Below, piece by piece: positions 1-7,240 of a stretch of 7,879 nt of DNA. Made by a program: the position numbers and the translations under genes. How positions within the stretch are numbered: position 1 is the first letter of the stretch; every line of letters begins with the position of its first letter. Below the pieces are notes generated by a model, which was given only the letters and a program-made list of their open reading frames with translations, was not told the origin of the DNA and did not search any database. Where the stretch lies: NCBI GenBank assembly GCA_900545785.1, contig URAA01000068.1:1-7879 (forward strand). The letters are read 5' to 3'. The DNA is from an uncultured Dialister sp. (GTDB lineage Bacteria; Bacillota; Negativicutes; Veillonellales; Dialisteraceae).

Positions 1-2
1 TC

Positions 3-1688
3 CGATCTAAAGCAAATACAACCGACGGAGAAGAGTATTTCAATGAATTAAAACAAAATATAGCTTATCGAATGAGGGCAGATGATGTTCATATCATTTC
101 GGTCAATGGAATAGAAACCATCGAAGTAAATGCCGAGTATGGACGGTTTTTAAAAATGCCCTTAGGAATATTTAAAACAACCGTGGCAAAGGCTGCAAAA
201 CATGGATTTTATGTTGTTTTGAGGCCGATGAATATACCGCATATCAATAGACGTGCAATAGAACATTTTTTTGAAACCGTAGATTCTTCCGATCGGATAA
301 GTGCCATACTGTTTCAAGGAAAAGAAGTTTTCGGCTATGAAAATGAATTGGAATATATTGCGGAAGAGATGAATAAAAGAAAATTACCGGCAGTGTTGAT
401 TGAAGCTCAGAATCAGTTGGGCTTTGAAAGACAGGACGGTATTATTTCGTTGGCAGAGAAACTTAATTATAATGTTATCCGTCTTTATGCCATGTCTAAA
501 GATGAGTTGATTAAGCTGGATGCCAAAGAAGCTGCTTCCCGCTTTTATATCAGCACCATTGAAAGAAATATAAGAATGAATTTATTTCCTTCTTATAAGT
601 TCGCGACTAACGGAAAAACTTTATCGGAAACAAACGCCGCATATATTTCCGATGTAGCATCTCGTTTGGAAGATCATAATTTCCAAATAGGGAAAGCTTC
701 GGTCATGGATCTGTATTTCCCATCTAAAATACTTAAATCTTTTGTCGTTATCGGTGCCGTATCTCTTTGTACTTTGCTTCTGATTTTATTGATTCCATAT
801 CTTATTTCATATGTATGGGTAATAGAATTTGTTTCACTTCTTCTTGCGGAAGGGTTATTATGGACGGGCCGGGAAGTTTTAATTCTGCAAGCTCTTGCTT
901 TGGGAGCGGCGATAGGAACTCCGGTGATAGTCATCACGCTGTTCATTAAATATTGTGTCAAGAAAAAAGAAGAAGCTTTTCAACAACGAGGTTACCTGCA
1001 GCTGTTGGGCGAATCTCTGGCCGCTCTATGGGCAGGAGGAATTCTTTCTCTGGCAGGCGCCCTGTATATCAGCGGATTGTTGAGCGATACCCGGTTTTTC
1101 CTTGAGATGGATATTTTCCGAGGAGTTAAATTAACTTTTGTTCTTCCGATTATTTTAGTTTCTCTGATTTACATACAACATTTTCCCTTTTTTGGAAAGG
1201 TCGTATCCTCCGACAAAGATTTCGTCCAATTTATTAAAAAATTTTGCCGGATAGATATTAAACTGGGAATACTGGCAGTGATAGGCATGCTGGGCGTGGT
1301 AGGATTTATTTTTGTGGGGCGGAGCGGAAATAACGGAGCGCCCGTTCCCGCATTTGAAATCATGTTACGCCGCTTTTTGGAGTCAATTATGTATGCACGG
1401 CCGCGAGAAAAAGAATTTCTTTTCGGGCATCCTGCCGTTTTATTATCTTTGACCGCACTGTATAGAAGATGGCCTCAAATTCTTCATTATTTGTTTATTC
1501 TTGCCATCACCATCGGGCAAGGATCTATGGTTGAAACTTTTGCTCATATGAGAAGCCCCTTTATTTTGAGCTTTATACGGGGGATTGACGGTCTCGCCGC
1601 CGGGACAGTTTCATTACTGACGGCCCTTGTTTTGGTTATTATTTTAATCCATACAACTAAATTTTTCGGAGATCGCTATGGAAAATAA
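3..1688 (+). CDS. DUF5693-like polytopic membrane protein, 5' end outside the window
   Basis: The reading frame is open from base 3 with no start codon before the ATG at 72. That ATG sits in continuous coding-like sequence without a good ribosome binding site, so the gene almost certainly begins upstream; about 561 codons are visible. Counting from the Met at 72, residues 1-215 look soluble and alternate short hydrophobic strands (about 45-52, 77-82, 105-111, 134-139, 166-172) with helices, as in a beta/alpha barrel. Residues 220-528 hold about eight hydrophobic membrane segments. Motifs I associate with DUF5693 are RPREKEFLFGHPA (443-455) and a late HMRSPFILSFIRGIDGL stretch (492-508). The family has no established function as far as I know. 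It overlaps csaB by 11 bases, which suggests coupled translation and a role in the same wall-polymer pathway (inference). The family call is by recalled resemblance; the membrane topology is clear from the sequence. Confidence 0.8.
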   Translation, partial: RSKANTTDGEEYFNELKQNIAYRMRADDVHIISVNGIETIEVNAEYGRFLKMPLGIFKTTVAKAAKHGFYVVLRPMNIPHINRRAIEHFFETVDSSDRISAILFQGKEVFGYENELEYIAEEMNKRKLPAVLIEAQNQLGFERQDGIISLAEKLNYNVIRLYAMSKDELIKLDAKEAASRFYISTIERNIRMNLFPSYKFATNGKTLSETNAAYISDVASRLEDHNFQIGKASVMDLYFPSKILKSFVVIGAVSLCTLLLILLIPYLISYVWVIEFVSLLLAEGLLWTGREVLILQALALGAAIGTPVIVITLFIKYCVKKKEEAFQQRGYLQLLGESLAALWAGGILSLAGALYISGLLSDTRFFLEMDIFRGVKLTFVLPIILVSLIYIQHFPFFGKVVSSDKDFVQFIKKFCRIDIKLGILAVIGMLGVVGFIFVGRSGNNGAPVPAFEIMLRRFLESIMYARPREKEFLFGHPAVLLSLTALYRRWPQILHYLFILAITIGQGSMVETFAHMRSPFILSFIRGIDGLAAGTVSLLTALVLVIILIHTTKFFGDRYGK

Positions 1689-2775
1689 AAAAATAGTCAT
1701 TTCCGGTTATTATGGATTTAATAATTCCGGTGACGAAGCCATGTTGTTTTCTATTTTGAAAATATTGCGAGAGCGCTTCCAAATCATGGACATTACTGTT
1801 ATTTCGGGAAATCCTAAAAGAACGGCAGATATTTTCAATGTTAAGGCGATTCCCCGTTTTGACGGTCCGGGCATTCTCAAAAATTTGTACAAAGCGGATC
1901 TTCTTATCAGCGGCGGAGGAAGTTTGCTTCAAGATGTGACAAGTTGGAAAAGCCTGATGTATTATCTGAGCATCATTTTTACGGGCATCTGTTTCAGGAA
2001 AAAAGTATTTCTTTATGCCCAAGGGATCGGACCTGTCAGACACCGATGGGTCAGATGGATTCTCAGGGCTGTATTAAATCATGCGGATGCCATCACGGTC
2101 AGAGACTATGAGTCGAAGGGATTTTTGGAAAGGCTCGGCGTCAGAAATACGATATATTGTACGGCTGATGCCGTTTTATCTCTTGATCCGACGGGGCTTG
2201 AAGCGGGAAAAGAAATATTAAAAAGAAATCAAATACCTCCTCACAAAAGAAATATCGGTATTTCTGTCCGTCGGTGGATGGAAACCGACAACTGGATGAA
2301 GCATTTGAAATCTTATATGATGGAAATGAACAAAGATGAAGAATATAATTTCATTTTTATACCGATGCAATTTCCCGAGGATTACAGAACTGTCAAAGAA
2401 TTTTGTGAAAATATTCCAAATTCTTATATATTATCCGAAGCTTATGACACAGAAGAGTTAATGTCTTTAATCGGCAATCTGGATCTGTTGATAGGAATTC
2501 GGTTGCATGCTTCAATTTTTGCGGCTTTGATGCATATTCCTTTTATAGGAATTTCCTATGATCCTAAAATTGACAATTTTCTTCAATCAGCAGGGCAAAA
2601 TCCTATTTTTTCCATTGATGATTTTGATGAAAACAAATTATATAGAGAATCTGTTTCCGTTTTGACATCAAAAAACGATAAATATGATTGGAACTGCATA
2701 AATGAATTGAGAAATACCGCAAAAAAAACAGCTGATATTTTAGGTCAGGTTATTTATTCCAAAGGAGAAAAATGA
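1678..2775 (+). CDS. csaB: Polysaccharide pyruvyl transferase CsaB
   Basis: This 365-residue protein has the usual length and motifs of CsaB, which transfers pyruvate from phosphoenolpyruvate to a sugar of a secondary cell-wall polymer. The resulting ketal is a ligand for SLH-domain proteins in several bacteria. Visible motifs are the N-terminal GYYGFNNSGDEA (10-21), GGGSLLQD (79-86), YAQGIGP (113-119), SVRRW (196-200), FIPMQ (227-231) and the conserved GIRLHAS with R275 and H277, followed by GISYDPK (291-297). The enzyme is expected to be cytoplasmic; no signal peptide is seen. The start is set by GGAG at 1668-1671, six bases before the ATG, inside the end of the DUF5693 gene. The stop overlaps the next gene as ATGA. 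A pyruvyl transferase acting on another exopolysaccharide is the main alternative. Confidence 0.9.
   Translation: MENKKIVISGYYGFNNSGDEAMLFSILKILRERFQIMDITVISGNPKRTADIFNVKAIPRFDGPGILKNLYKADLLISGGGSLLQDVTSWKSLMYYLSIIFTGICFRKKVFLYAQGIGPVRHRWVRWILRAVLNHADAITVRDYESKGFLERLGVRNTIYCTADAVLSLDPTGLEAGKEILKRNQIPPHKRNIGISVRRWMETDNWMKHLKSYMMEMNKDEEYNFIFIPMQFPEDYRTVKEFCENIPNSYILSEAYDTEELMSLIGNLDLLIGIRLHASIFAALMHIPFIGISYDPKIDNFLQSAGQNPIFSIDDFDENKLYRESVSVLTSKNDKYDWNCINELRNTAKKTADILGQVIYSKGEK
2662..2688 (+). promoter_or_regulatory. Candidate internal sigma-70-type promoter ahead of the transketolase genes
   Basis: Inside the 3' end of csaB there is a perfect -35 box TTGACA (2662-2667), a 15-base spacer and TATGAT (2683-2688), which matches the -10 consensus at five of six positions. 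It lies about 84 bases upstream of the transketolase start and could let the metabolic genes and the downstream ftsEX module be transcribed without the wall-polymer genes. The spacer is two bases shorter than ideal and the region is AT-rich, so chance occurrence is quite possible. Confidence 0.3.
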
Positions 2776-2777
2776 TG
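2763..2777 (+). promoter_or_regulatory. Ribosome binding site and double start codon of the transketolase N subunit
   Basis: AGGAG at 2763-2767 precedes two in-frame start codons, ATG at 2772 and ATG at 2775. The first is only 4 bases away and overlaps the csaB stop as ATGA. The second is 7 bases away, a better spacing, and directly follows the stop. The two options differ by one methionine only. Confidence 0.6.
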
Positions 2778-3608
2778 GAATTATTATCTGAAAAAGAGTT
2801 GGAATTTTTAAAGGAAAAAGCGAGACAGATCAGAATAGAAATAATCAAAGAAATTACAAAAGCAAATTCAGGACATCCGGGGGGATCTCTTTCCGTTACA
2901 GATTTGCTTACATTGTTGTTTTTCCACGAAATGAATATTGATCCTAAAAATCCGAAAATGGAAAACAGGGATCGGCTGGTACTCTCGAAGGGGCATTGTG
3001 CACCTGCTCTATATGCCGTATTGGCGGAAAGAGGTTATTTTGATAAGGAAGAACTGAATCATTTACGCCAGGTGGATCATATGTTGCAAGGGCATCCCGA
3101 CATGAAACATACTCCCGGTGTTGATATGACGACCGGTTCACTGGGGCAAGGATTCAGTGCCGCCTGCGGTATGGCTCTTGCATCTAAGATTGATCATGCC
3201 GACTGGAGAGTATTTGCTATTCTGGGAGACGGAGAACTTGAAGAAGGACAAGTCTGGGAAGCAGCGATGTATGCATCTCATCATCATTTGAGCCGGTTGA
3301 CTGCGTTTGTGGATAATAACGGTCTGCAAATAGACGGAAAAATTACAGACGTCATGTCATCACTGCCCATTCCCGAGAAATTTAAAGCTTTCGGCTGGCA
3401 TGTACTTTCTGTAAACGGACATGATATAGAGGAATTATACAGTGCGATTCAAGAAGCAAAAACAATTGATGATAAGCCGACAGCAATCATAATGAAAACG
3501 GTGAAAGGCAAAGGAATTCCCGAAATTGAAAATAAAGCGGAATGGCATGGTAAAGCTCCTACAGAAGAAGAAGCGGAAAGATTTATAAAAGTATTGGAGG
3601 GAAAATAA
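2772..3608 (+). CDS. Transketolase, N-terminal (TPP-binding) subunit
   Basis: This 278-residue protein is the pyrophosphate-binding half of a split transketolase, which moves two-carbon units between sugar phosphates in the pentose phosphate pathway using thiamine diphosphate. Residues 31-38 (ANSGHPGG, H35) and SKGH (72-75, H75) are typical substrate and cofactor site motifs. TTGSLGQG (120-127) and the TPP signature, starting GDGELEEGQ (152-160) and ending DNN (181-183), are intact. Full-length transketolase is about 620-670 residues, so this is one half; the partner follows at once with a 1-base overlap. It overlaps csaB by 4 bases. It is cytoplasmic, with no export signal. Split transketolases of this size are common in Firmicutes and archaea, so the split is not damage. 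A role with an unusual ketose or aldose donor cannot be excluded from sequence. Confidence 0.94.
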   Translation: MMELLSEKELEFLKEKARQIRIEIIKEITKANSGHPGGSLSVTDLLTLLFFHEMNIDPKNPKMENRDRLVLSKGHCAPALYAVLAERGYFDKEELNHLRQVDHMLQGHPDMKHTPGVDMTTGSLGQGFSAACGMALASKIDHADWRVFAILGDGELEEGQVWEAAMYASHHHLSRLTAFVDNNGLQIDGKITDVMSSLPIPEKFKAFGWHVLSVNGHDIEELYSAIQEAKTIDDKPTAIIMKTVKGKGIPEIENKAEWHGKAPTEEEAERFIKVLEGK

Positions 3609-4540
3609 TGGGGAAGGCAACTCGTGATGCGTATGGTGAAACACTGAAAAGATTAGGGGCTTCCGATCCCGATATTATTGTATTGGATGCGGATCTGTCT
3701 TCATCGACCAAAACCTCAGTATTTGCAAAAGCATATAAAGATCGTTTTTTCAACACGGGAATAGCAGAAGCCAATATGATTGGTGTCGCTGCAGGCTTGG
3801 CATCGGCAGGGAAAATCCCTTTTGCTTCCACATTTGCCGTTTTTGGAGCAGGTCGTGCTTATGAACAAATACGTAACTCTGTCTGCTATCCCAAATTAAA
3901 TGTTAAAATCGCGGTGACTCATGCAGGATTAACCGTAGGAGAAGACGGGGCAACACATCAGATGCTTGAAGATATAGCTCTCATGCGGGTTCTTCCCAAT
4001 ATGACCGTTTTGGTCCCCGCCGATGCGGCAGAAACAGATGCGATTGTTACTTGGGCTGCATCATATAAAGGCCCCGTATATATACGTATGGGCCGTGCAA
4101 AATGTGAGGATATCATGCCGGAAGGCAGTATATTTGAGCCGGGGAAAAGTACAGAATTAAAAGACGGGAAAGATGTTACTATTATTGCTTGCGGGATCAT
4201 GGTTGCAAAAGCAATGGAAGCCGCTTCGATTTTGGAAAAGAATGGGATTTCAGCTCGTGTCATCAATATGAGTTCCATTAAGCCGATCGATGAAGAAGCG
4301 ATTATCAAGGCCGCCAAAGAAACAAAGGCTGTCGTTACCTGCGAAGAACACAGTATCATAGGCGGATTGGGCGGTGCCGTGGCAGAAATACTTTGTAAAA
4401 AAGCCCCTGCGCCTATGGCAATGATTGGGACGGAAGATACCTTCGGAGAATCCGGAAAAGCAGAAGATCTTTTGAGAAAATACGGACTTACGTCAGAACA
4501 TATTGTTAAAGAAGTAACAGCTATCCTGGAAAGGAAATAA
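3608..4540 (+). CDS. Transketolase, C-terminal subunit
   Basis: This 310-residue protein carries the pyrimidine-binding and C-terminal domains of transketolase and should pair with the preceding subunit to form the active enzyme. The catalytic glutamate that activates the thiamine ring lies in NTGIAEANM (E54). GEDGATHQ (111-118, H117) is the conserved phosphate and substrate loop. The C-terminal third (about 180-305) is the transketolase C domain, with ACGIMV-like and CEEHSIIGGLGG-like stretches. The start is well supported by GGAGG at 3596-3600, seven bases before the ATG, with the upstream stop overlapping as TAATG. This argues for a genuine two-gene arrangement. DXS and the pyruvate dehydrogenase beta subunit are related folds, but the pairing with the upstream subunit favours transketolase. 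Confidence 0.93.
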   Translation: MGKATRDAYGETLKRLGASDPDIIVLDADLSSSTKTSVFAKAYKDRFFNTGIAEANMIGVAAGLASAGKIPFASTFAVFGAGRAYEQIRNSVCYPKLNVKIAVTHAGLTVGEDGATHQMLEDIALMRVLPNMTVLVPADAAETDAIVTWAASYKGPVYIRMGRAKCEDIMPEGSIFEPGKSTELKDGKDVTIIACGIMVAKAMEAASILEKNGISARVINMSSIKPIDEEAIIKAAKETKAVVTCEEHSIIGGLGGAVAEILCKKAPAPMAMIGTEDTFGESGKAEDLLRKYGLTSEHIVKEVTAILERK

Positions 4541-4547
4541 AAGTTTT

Positions 4548-5234
4548 ATGATTACTTTTGAAAATGTATCTCTGCAGTATGATGCTCGTCATACCGCATT
4601 GAGAGATATTAATATTCATATCGATAAAGGGGAATTTGTATTTGTAGTCGGTTCCAGCGGAGCCGGAAAATCTACATTCGTCAAAATAATTACTCATGAA
4701 CTCAGACCTGCAACAGGGAATGTCATAATAAACGGTGTGAACATTAATAAATTAAAAGACTGCAAAATTCCTTATTATCGTCGATCGTTGGGAATCGTAT
4801 TTCAGGACTTTCGTCTTTTGACGGAAAAAACGGTTTTTGAAAATATTGCTTTTGTTTTACGTGTCACCGGAGCAAAAAATGCGGAGATACGATCGAAAGT
4901 AAATCGCGTTCTCGACTTGGTAGGTTTAAGAAATCGCTCCAATGAACTGCCGACCAAACTTTCCGGCGGAGAACAGCAGCGTGTGGCGATTGCAAGAGCA
5001 TTGGTGAATCAGCCCATTCTTTTAATTGCCGACGAACCGACAGGAAATTTAGATCCCGTCACATCTGATGAAATTATGAAATTATTTAATGAAATCAATC
5101 ATATGGGAACTACAATTATCATGGTTACCCACAATAAAGAACTCGTTAATTCCATGCATAAAAGGGTGGTCAGTATTGAAGAGGGTCATATCGTGAGTGA
5201 TATCAAAAAGGGAGGATATGATCTCCATGTTTAG
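4548..5234 (+). CDS. ftsE: Cell-division ATP-binding protein FtsE
   Basis: This 228-residue ABC ATPase is complete and of normal FtsE length. Walker A is GSSGAGKST (35-43), the Q-loop is VFQDFRLL (84-91, Q86), the signature is LSGGEQQR (138-145), Walker B is LLIADE (158-163, catalytic E163), and the switch histidine is H195 in MVTHN. The FRLL stretch after the Q-loop is characteristic of FtsE rather than LolD or MacB. It works on the inner face of the cytoplasmic membrane with FtsX, using ATP hydrolysis to control a periplasmic peptidoglycan hydrolase at the division site. The only upstream gap is 7 bases. The best ribosome binding site is AAGGAA (4531-4536), 11 bases before the ATG and rather far, so translation may depend partly on coupling. 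Its last codons overlap ftsX. Confidence 0.96.
   Translation: MITFENVSLQYDARHTALRDINIHIDKGEFVFVVGSSGAGKSTFVKIITHELRPATGNVIINGVNINKLKDCKIPYYRRSLGIVFQDFRLLTEKTVFENIAFVLRVTGAKNAEIRSKVNRVLDLVGLRNRSNELPTKLSGGEQQRVAIARALVNQPILLIADEPTGNLDPVTSDEIMKLFNEINHMGTTIIMVTHNKELVNSMHKRVVSIEEGHIVSDIKKGGYDLHV
5209..5229 (+). promoter_or_regulatory. Ribosome binding site and competing starts of ftsX
   Basis: AGGGAGG (5209-5215) lies in the last codons of ftsE. The in-frame starts are ATG at 5218 (2 bases after the site, too close), ATG at 5227 (11 bases after, rather far) and GTG at 5197 (upstream of the site). The 5227 start gives an N-terminus MFSSFKYFWGETFKSL, like other FtsX proteins, and is preferred. The 5218 start adds only three residues. 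Confidence 0.5.
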
Positions 5235-6111
5235 TTCATTTAAATATTTTTGGGGCGAAACGTTCAAATCTCTTTCCAGAAATAGATTTATGGCCATCGC
5301 ATCTATTTTAACGGTAACCCTTTCCATGTTTATTTTAGGAATTTTCTTAAGTGCCGTATTAAATATCAACCATATGGCCTCTTACCTTGAAAATCAGGTA
5401 GAGATGACCGTTTATTTAAAAGACGGTTTACGTACAGAGCAGGTCATGAATGTCGGTTCGCGCTTAAGATCTTTACAGGGACTTAAAGAAATAACTTTTA
5501 CGAACAAAGATCAGGCTATGGAAGATTTCAGGAATCGGATGGGAGATCAAGCCGCCCTTTTGGACTCCATTAATGGGAACCCGCTGCCCGCTTCTTATCA
5601 AACCTCTTTTGATTCTCCCGATGAATTAAGAAGAGCGGTAGATATTGCAAAAAATTATTCGGAAGTGGAATCTGTCCAATACGGACAGGATGTCATTGAG
5701 CAGTTATATCAAATTGCCCGTATTATCCGTATCAGCGGAGTGGTTCTAATTCTGTTTTTGGCAGCTGCGGAATTGTTTATTATCTCCAATACAATTCGTC
5801 TGACCGTATTTGCCAGAAGAAGAGAAATACAAATTATGAAATATGTAGGGGCGACGAACGGGTTTATTCGGTGGCCGTTTCTTTTTGAGGGGATGGTCAT
5901 AGGACTTATCGGTTCAATTATCGCTTCTTCTTTGCTTTGGTTCAGCTATGATCTTGTTTTGAAAGAAATTGAAGCTGCCGGTTTGATCTTTTTATCGTTA
6001 ATTCCTCTTTGGCCGTTTATGCCATATGTTTCTTTATTTATATTAGCGGCAGGGATCATTATCGGCGGATTGGGCAGTGCTATTTCTTTACGTAAATACA
6101 TGAAGGTATAA
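5227..6111 (+). CDS. ftsX: Cell-division ABC transporter permease FtsX
   Basis: With the start at 5227 the protein has 294 residues and the FtsX layout: a short cytoplasmic N-terminus with SLSRN (15-19), membrane segment 1 (about 23-45), an extracytoplasmic domain (about 46-165) containing the conserved NPLP (118-121), then three membrane segments (about 170-192, 221-243 and 266-288). ARRREIQIMKYVGAT (196-210), after segment 2, is the family hallmark loop that contacts FtsE. The extracytoplasmic domain is expected to bind the coiled coil of the hydrolase encoded 4 bases downstream. Segment 2 contains an acidic residue (E182), slightly unusual in a membrane helix. The gene overlaps ftsE by 8 bases (17 if ATG 5218 is used), consistent with equal production of the two partners. 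Membrane limits are estimated by eye. Confidence 0.94.
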   Translation: MFSSFKYFWGETFKSLSRNRFMAIASILTVTLSMFILGIFLSAVLNINHMASYLENQVEMTVYLKDGLRTEQVMNVGSRLRSLQGLKEITFTNKDQAMEDFRNRMGDQAALLDSINGNPLPASYQTSFDSPDELRRAVDIAKNYSEVESVQYGQDVIEQLYQIARIIRISGVVLILFLAAAELFIISNTIRLTVFARRREIQIMKYVGATNGFIRWPFLFEGMVIGLIGSIIASSLLWFSYDLVLKEIEAAGLIFLSLIPLWPFMPYVSLFILAAGIIIGGLGSAISLRKYMKV

Positions 6112-6115
6112 AAAC

Positions 6116-7240
6116 ATGAGACGGAATAAATACCTGGCGGCCGCCGTTGCAGCTGCGCTGTTGGTGAGCCCTTTGTCAATTATTGCCGATGAACTGGACG
6201 ATAAACTTCAAAATTTACAGGAACAAATTGATGAGTCCAGAGCCAAGCAGGAAAATTGGCAGGCCGTTATTAATGAAATTGCAGAAAAATTACGAGCAAT
6301 ACAAGCAGAATTAGATAATGCGACACGCAGACTTCGCTCTATTCAAAATGAGCAGGATGCGGTTAATGAACAGATCAGACAAACGGAAGAAGAGATCCGG
6401 AAAGCGGAGATTTATTTAAGACAACGTCAGGACATATTAAACAAGCGTGTGCGGGCTATTTATATGCACGGACAATTAAGTTACTTGGAAGTAATAACAG
6501 GAGCGAAAAGCTTTAGTGATTTTGCAAATCGTCTTGAATTATTGAAAAGAATCATTCATTCGGATTTTAGTTTAATTCAGGAAATACAAAGACAAAAAGC
6601 GATCATTGAAGCAAAGAAGGCCGAATTGGAGCAAAAGAAAGCTCAACTGGATGTATTAGCTGCAGAAGCACAAAAAGCACAGGATGAGATCCAAGAGAAA
6701 AAAGATGAGCAGCAGAGAATCATGGATGAAGCCAGAAGTCAGAAAGAAGCGGCTGCTGCCATGGAAGCTGATTTAATTGCGGAGAGCAATAATGTTCGTG
6801 AATTGATCCAAGCTCGTTCCAGACCGCAGCAAGGCGATCAGAATATTGTTCACGGAAGCGGTACATTTATATGGCCGTGTAACGGTCCGATCACATCGCC
6901 GTTCGGATACCGTACGCATCCTATATTCGGTACAACCATCTATCATGCGGGAATGGATATAGGTGTCGATTACGGTACGCCGATTCATGCTGCTGACAGC
7001 GGAACCGTTATTTTGGCAGGATGGTTCGGAGGCTATGGTAATGCGGTTATCATAGATCACGGCAACGGATTACAAACTTTATACGGGCATAACTCATCCG
7101 TTAATGTTTCAGAAGGACAAACCGTTTCTCAAGGAGATGTGATTGCCTATGCCGGATCTACAGGTTACTCCACAGGTCCTCATTGTCATTTTGAAGTCAG
7201 AGAAAACGGCGAAGTCGTTGACCCGATGGGATATTTATAA
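6116..7240 (+). CDS. Exported coiled-coil M23 (LytM) murein hydrolase, EnvC-like
   Basis: This 374-residue protein has a signal peptide (RR-N-K, hydrophobic 7-20, possible cleavage after A24). Two long charged helical coiled coils follow (about 26-115 and 150-232), joined by a conserved element YLEVITGAKSFSDF (123-136) like that in EnvC and PcsB proteins. After a linker (233-250) comes a C-terminal M23 domain (251-374). The zinc and catalytic residues look complete: H277 and D281 (HAGMD), H325, and H356 and H358 in HCHFEV. By LytM precedent, H277, D281 and H358 bind zinc while H325 and H356 are catalytic. It should cut peptide bonds in peptidoglycan outside the cytoplasmic membrane under FtsEX control. 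Unlike E. coli EnvC, whose LytM domain is inactive and activates amidases, this one looks enzymatic. GAAGGT (6102-6107) serves as a ribosome binding site. The symbol envC is withheld because orthology is uncertain. Confidence 0.92.
   Translation: MRRNKYLAAAVAAALLVSPLSIIADELDDKLQNLQEQIDESRAKQENWQAVINEIAEKLRAIQAELDNATRRLRSIQNEQDAVNEQIRQTEEEIRKAEIYLRQRQDILNKRVRAIYMHGQLSYLEVITGAKSFSDFANRLELLKRIIHSDFSLIQEIQRQKAIIEAKKAELEQKKAQLDVLAAEAQKAQDEIQEKKDEQQRIMDEARSQKEAAAAMEADLIAESNNVRELIQARSRPQQGDQNIVHGSGTFIWPCNGPITSPFGYRTHPIFGTTIYHAGMDIGVDYGTPIHAADSGTVILAGWFGGYGNAVIIDHGNGLQTLYGHNSSVNVSEGQTVSQGDVIAYAGSTGYSTGPHCHFEVRENGEVVDPMGYL

Noticed and set aside
72..74. ATG at 72 as the true start of the first gene
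   Set aside because: The frame is open to the left edge with coding-like residues (YFNELKQNIAYR) before it, no ribosome binding site stands in front, and no N-terminal signal or membrane anchor would precede the extracytoplasmic domain.
1657..2043. Antisense open frame of 128 codons across the start of csaB
   Set aside because: It is opposite conserved CsaB motifs and shows no recognisable protein features.
3596..3610. Frameshift breaking a single transketolase gene
   Set aside because: The second half has its own well-spaced GGAGG and ATG, and two-subunit transketolases of these lengths are a normal form.
3958..4359. Antisense open frame of 133 codons inside the transketolase C subunit
   Set aside because: It lies wholly opposite a well-supported gene, has no recognisable domain, and its composition is what the reverse strand of that gene would give.
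4541..4547. Terminator between the transketolase and ftsE genes
   Set aside because: The gap is only 7 bases and no GC-rich hairpin with a T-run is present around it.
4818..4847. Promoter-like TTGACG with AATATT inside ftsE
   Set aside because: The -10 box matches only three positions with an 18-base spacer, and there is no gene start nearby for it to serve.
5197..5199. GTG at 5197 as the ftsX start
   Set aside because: It lies upstream of the strong AGGGAGG site and would add ten residues not typical of FtsX N-termini.
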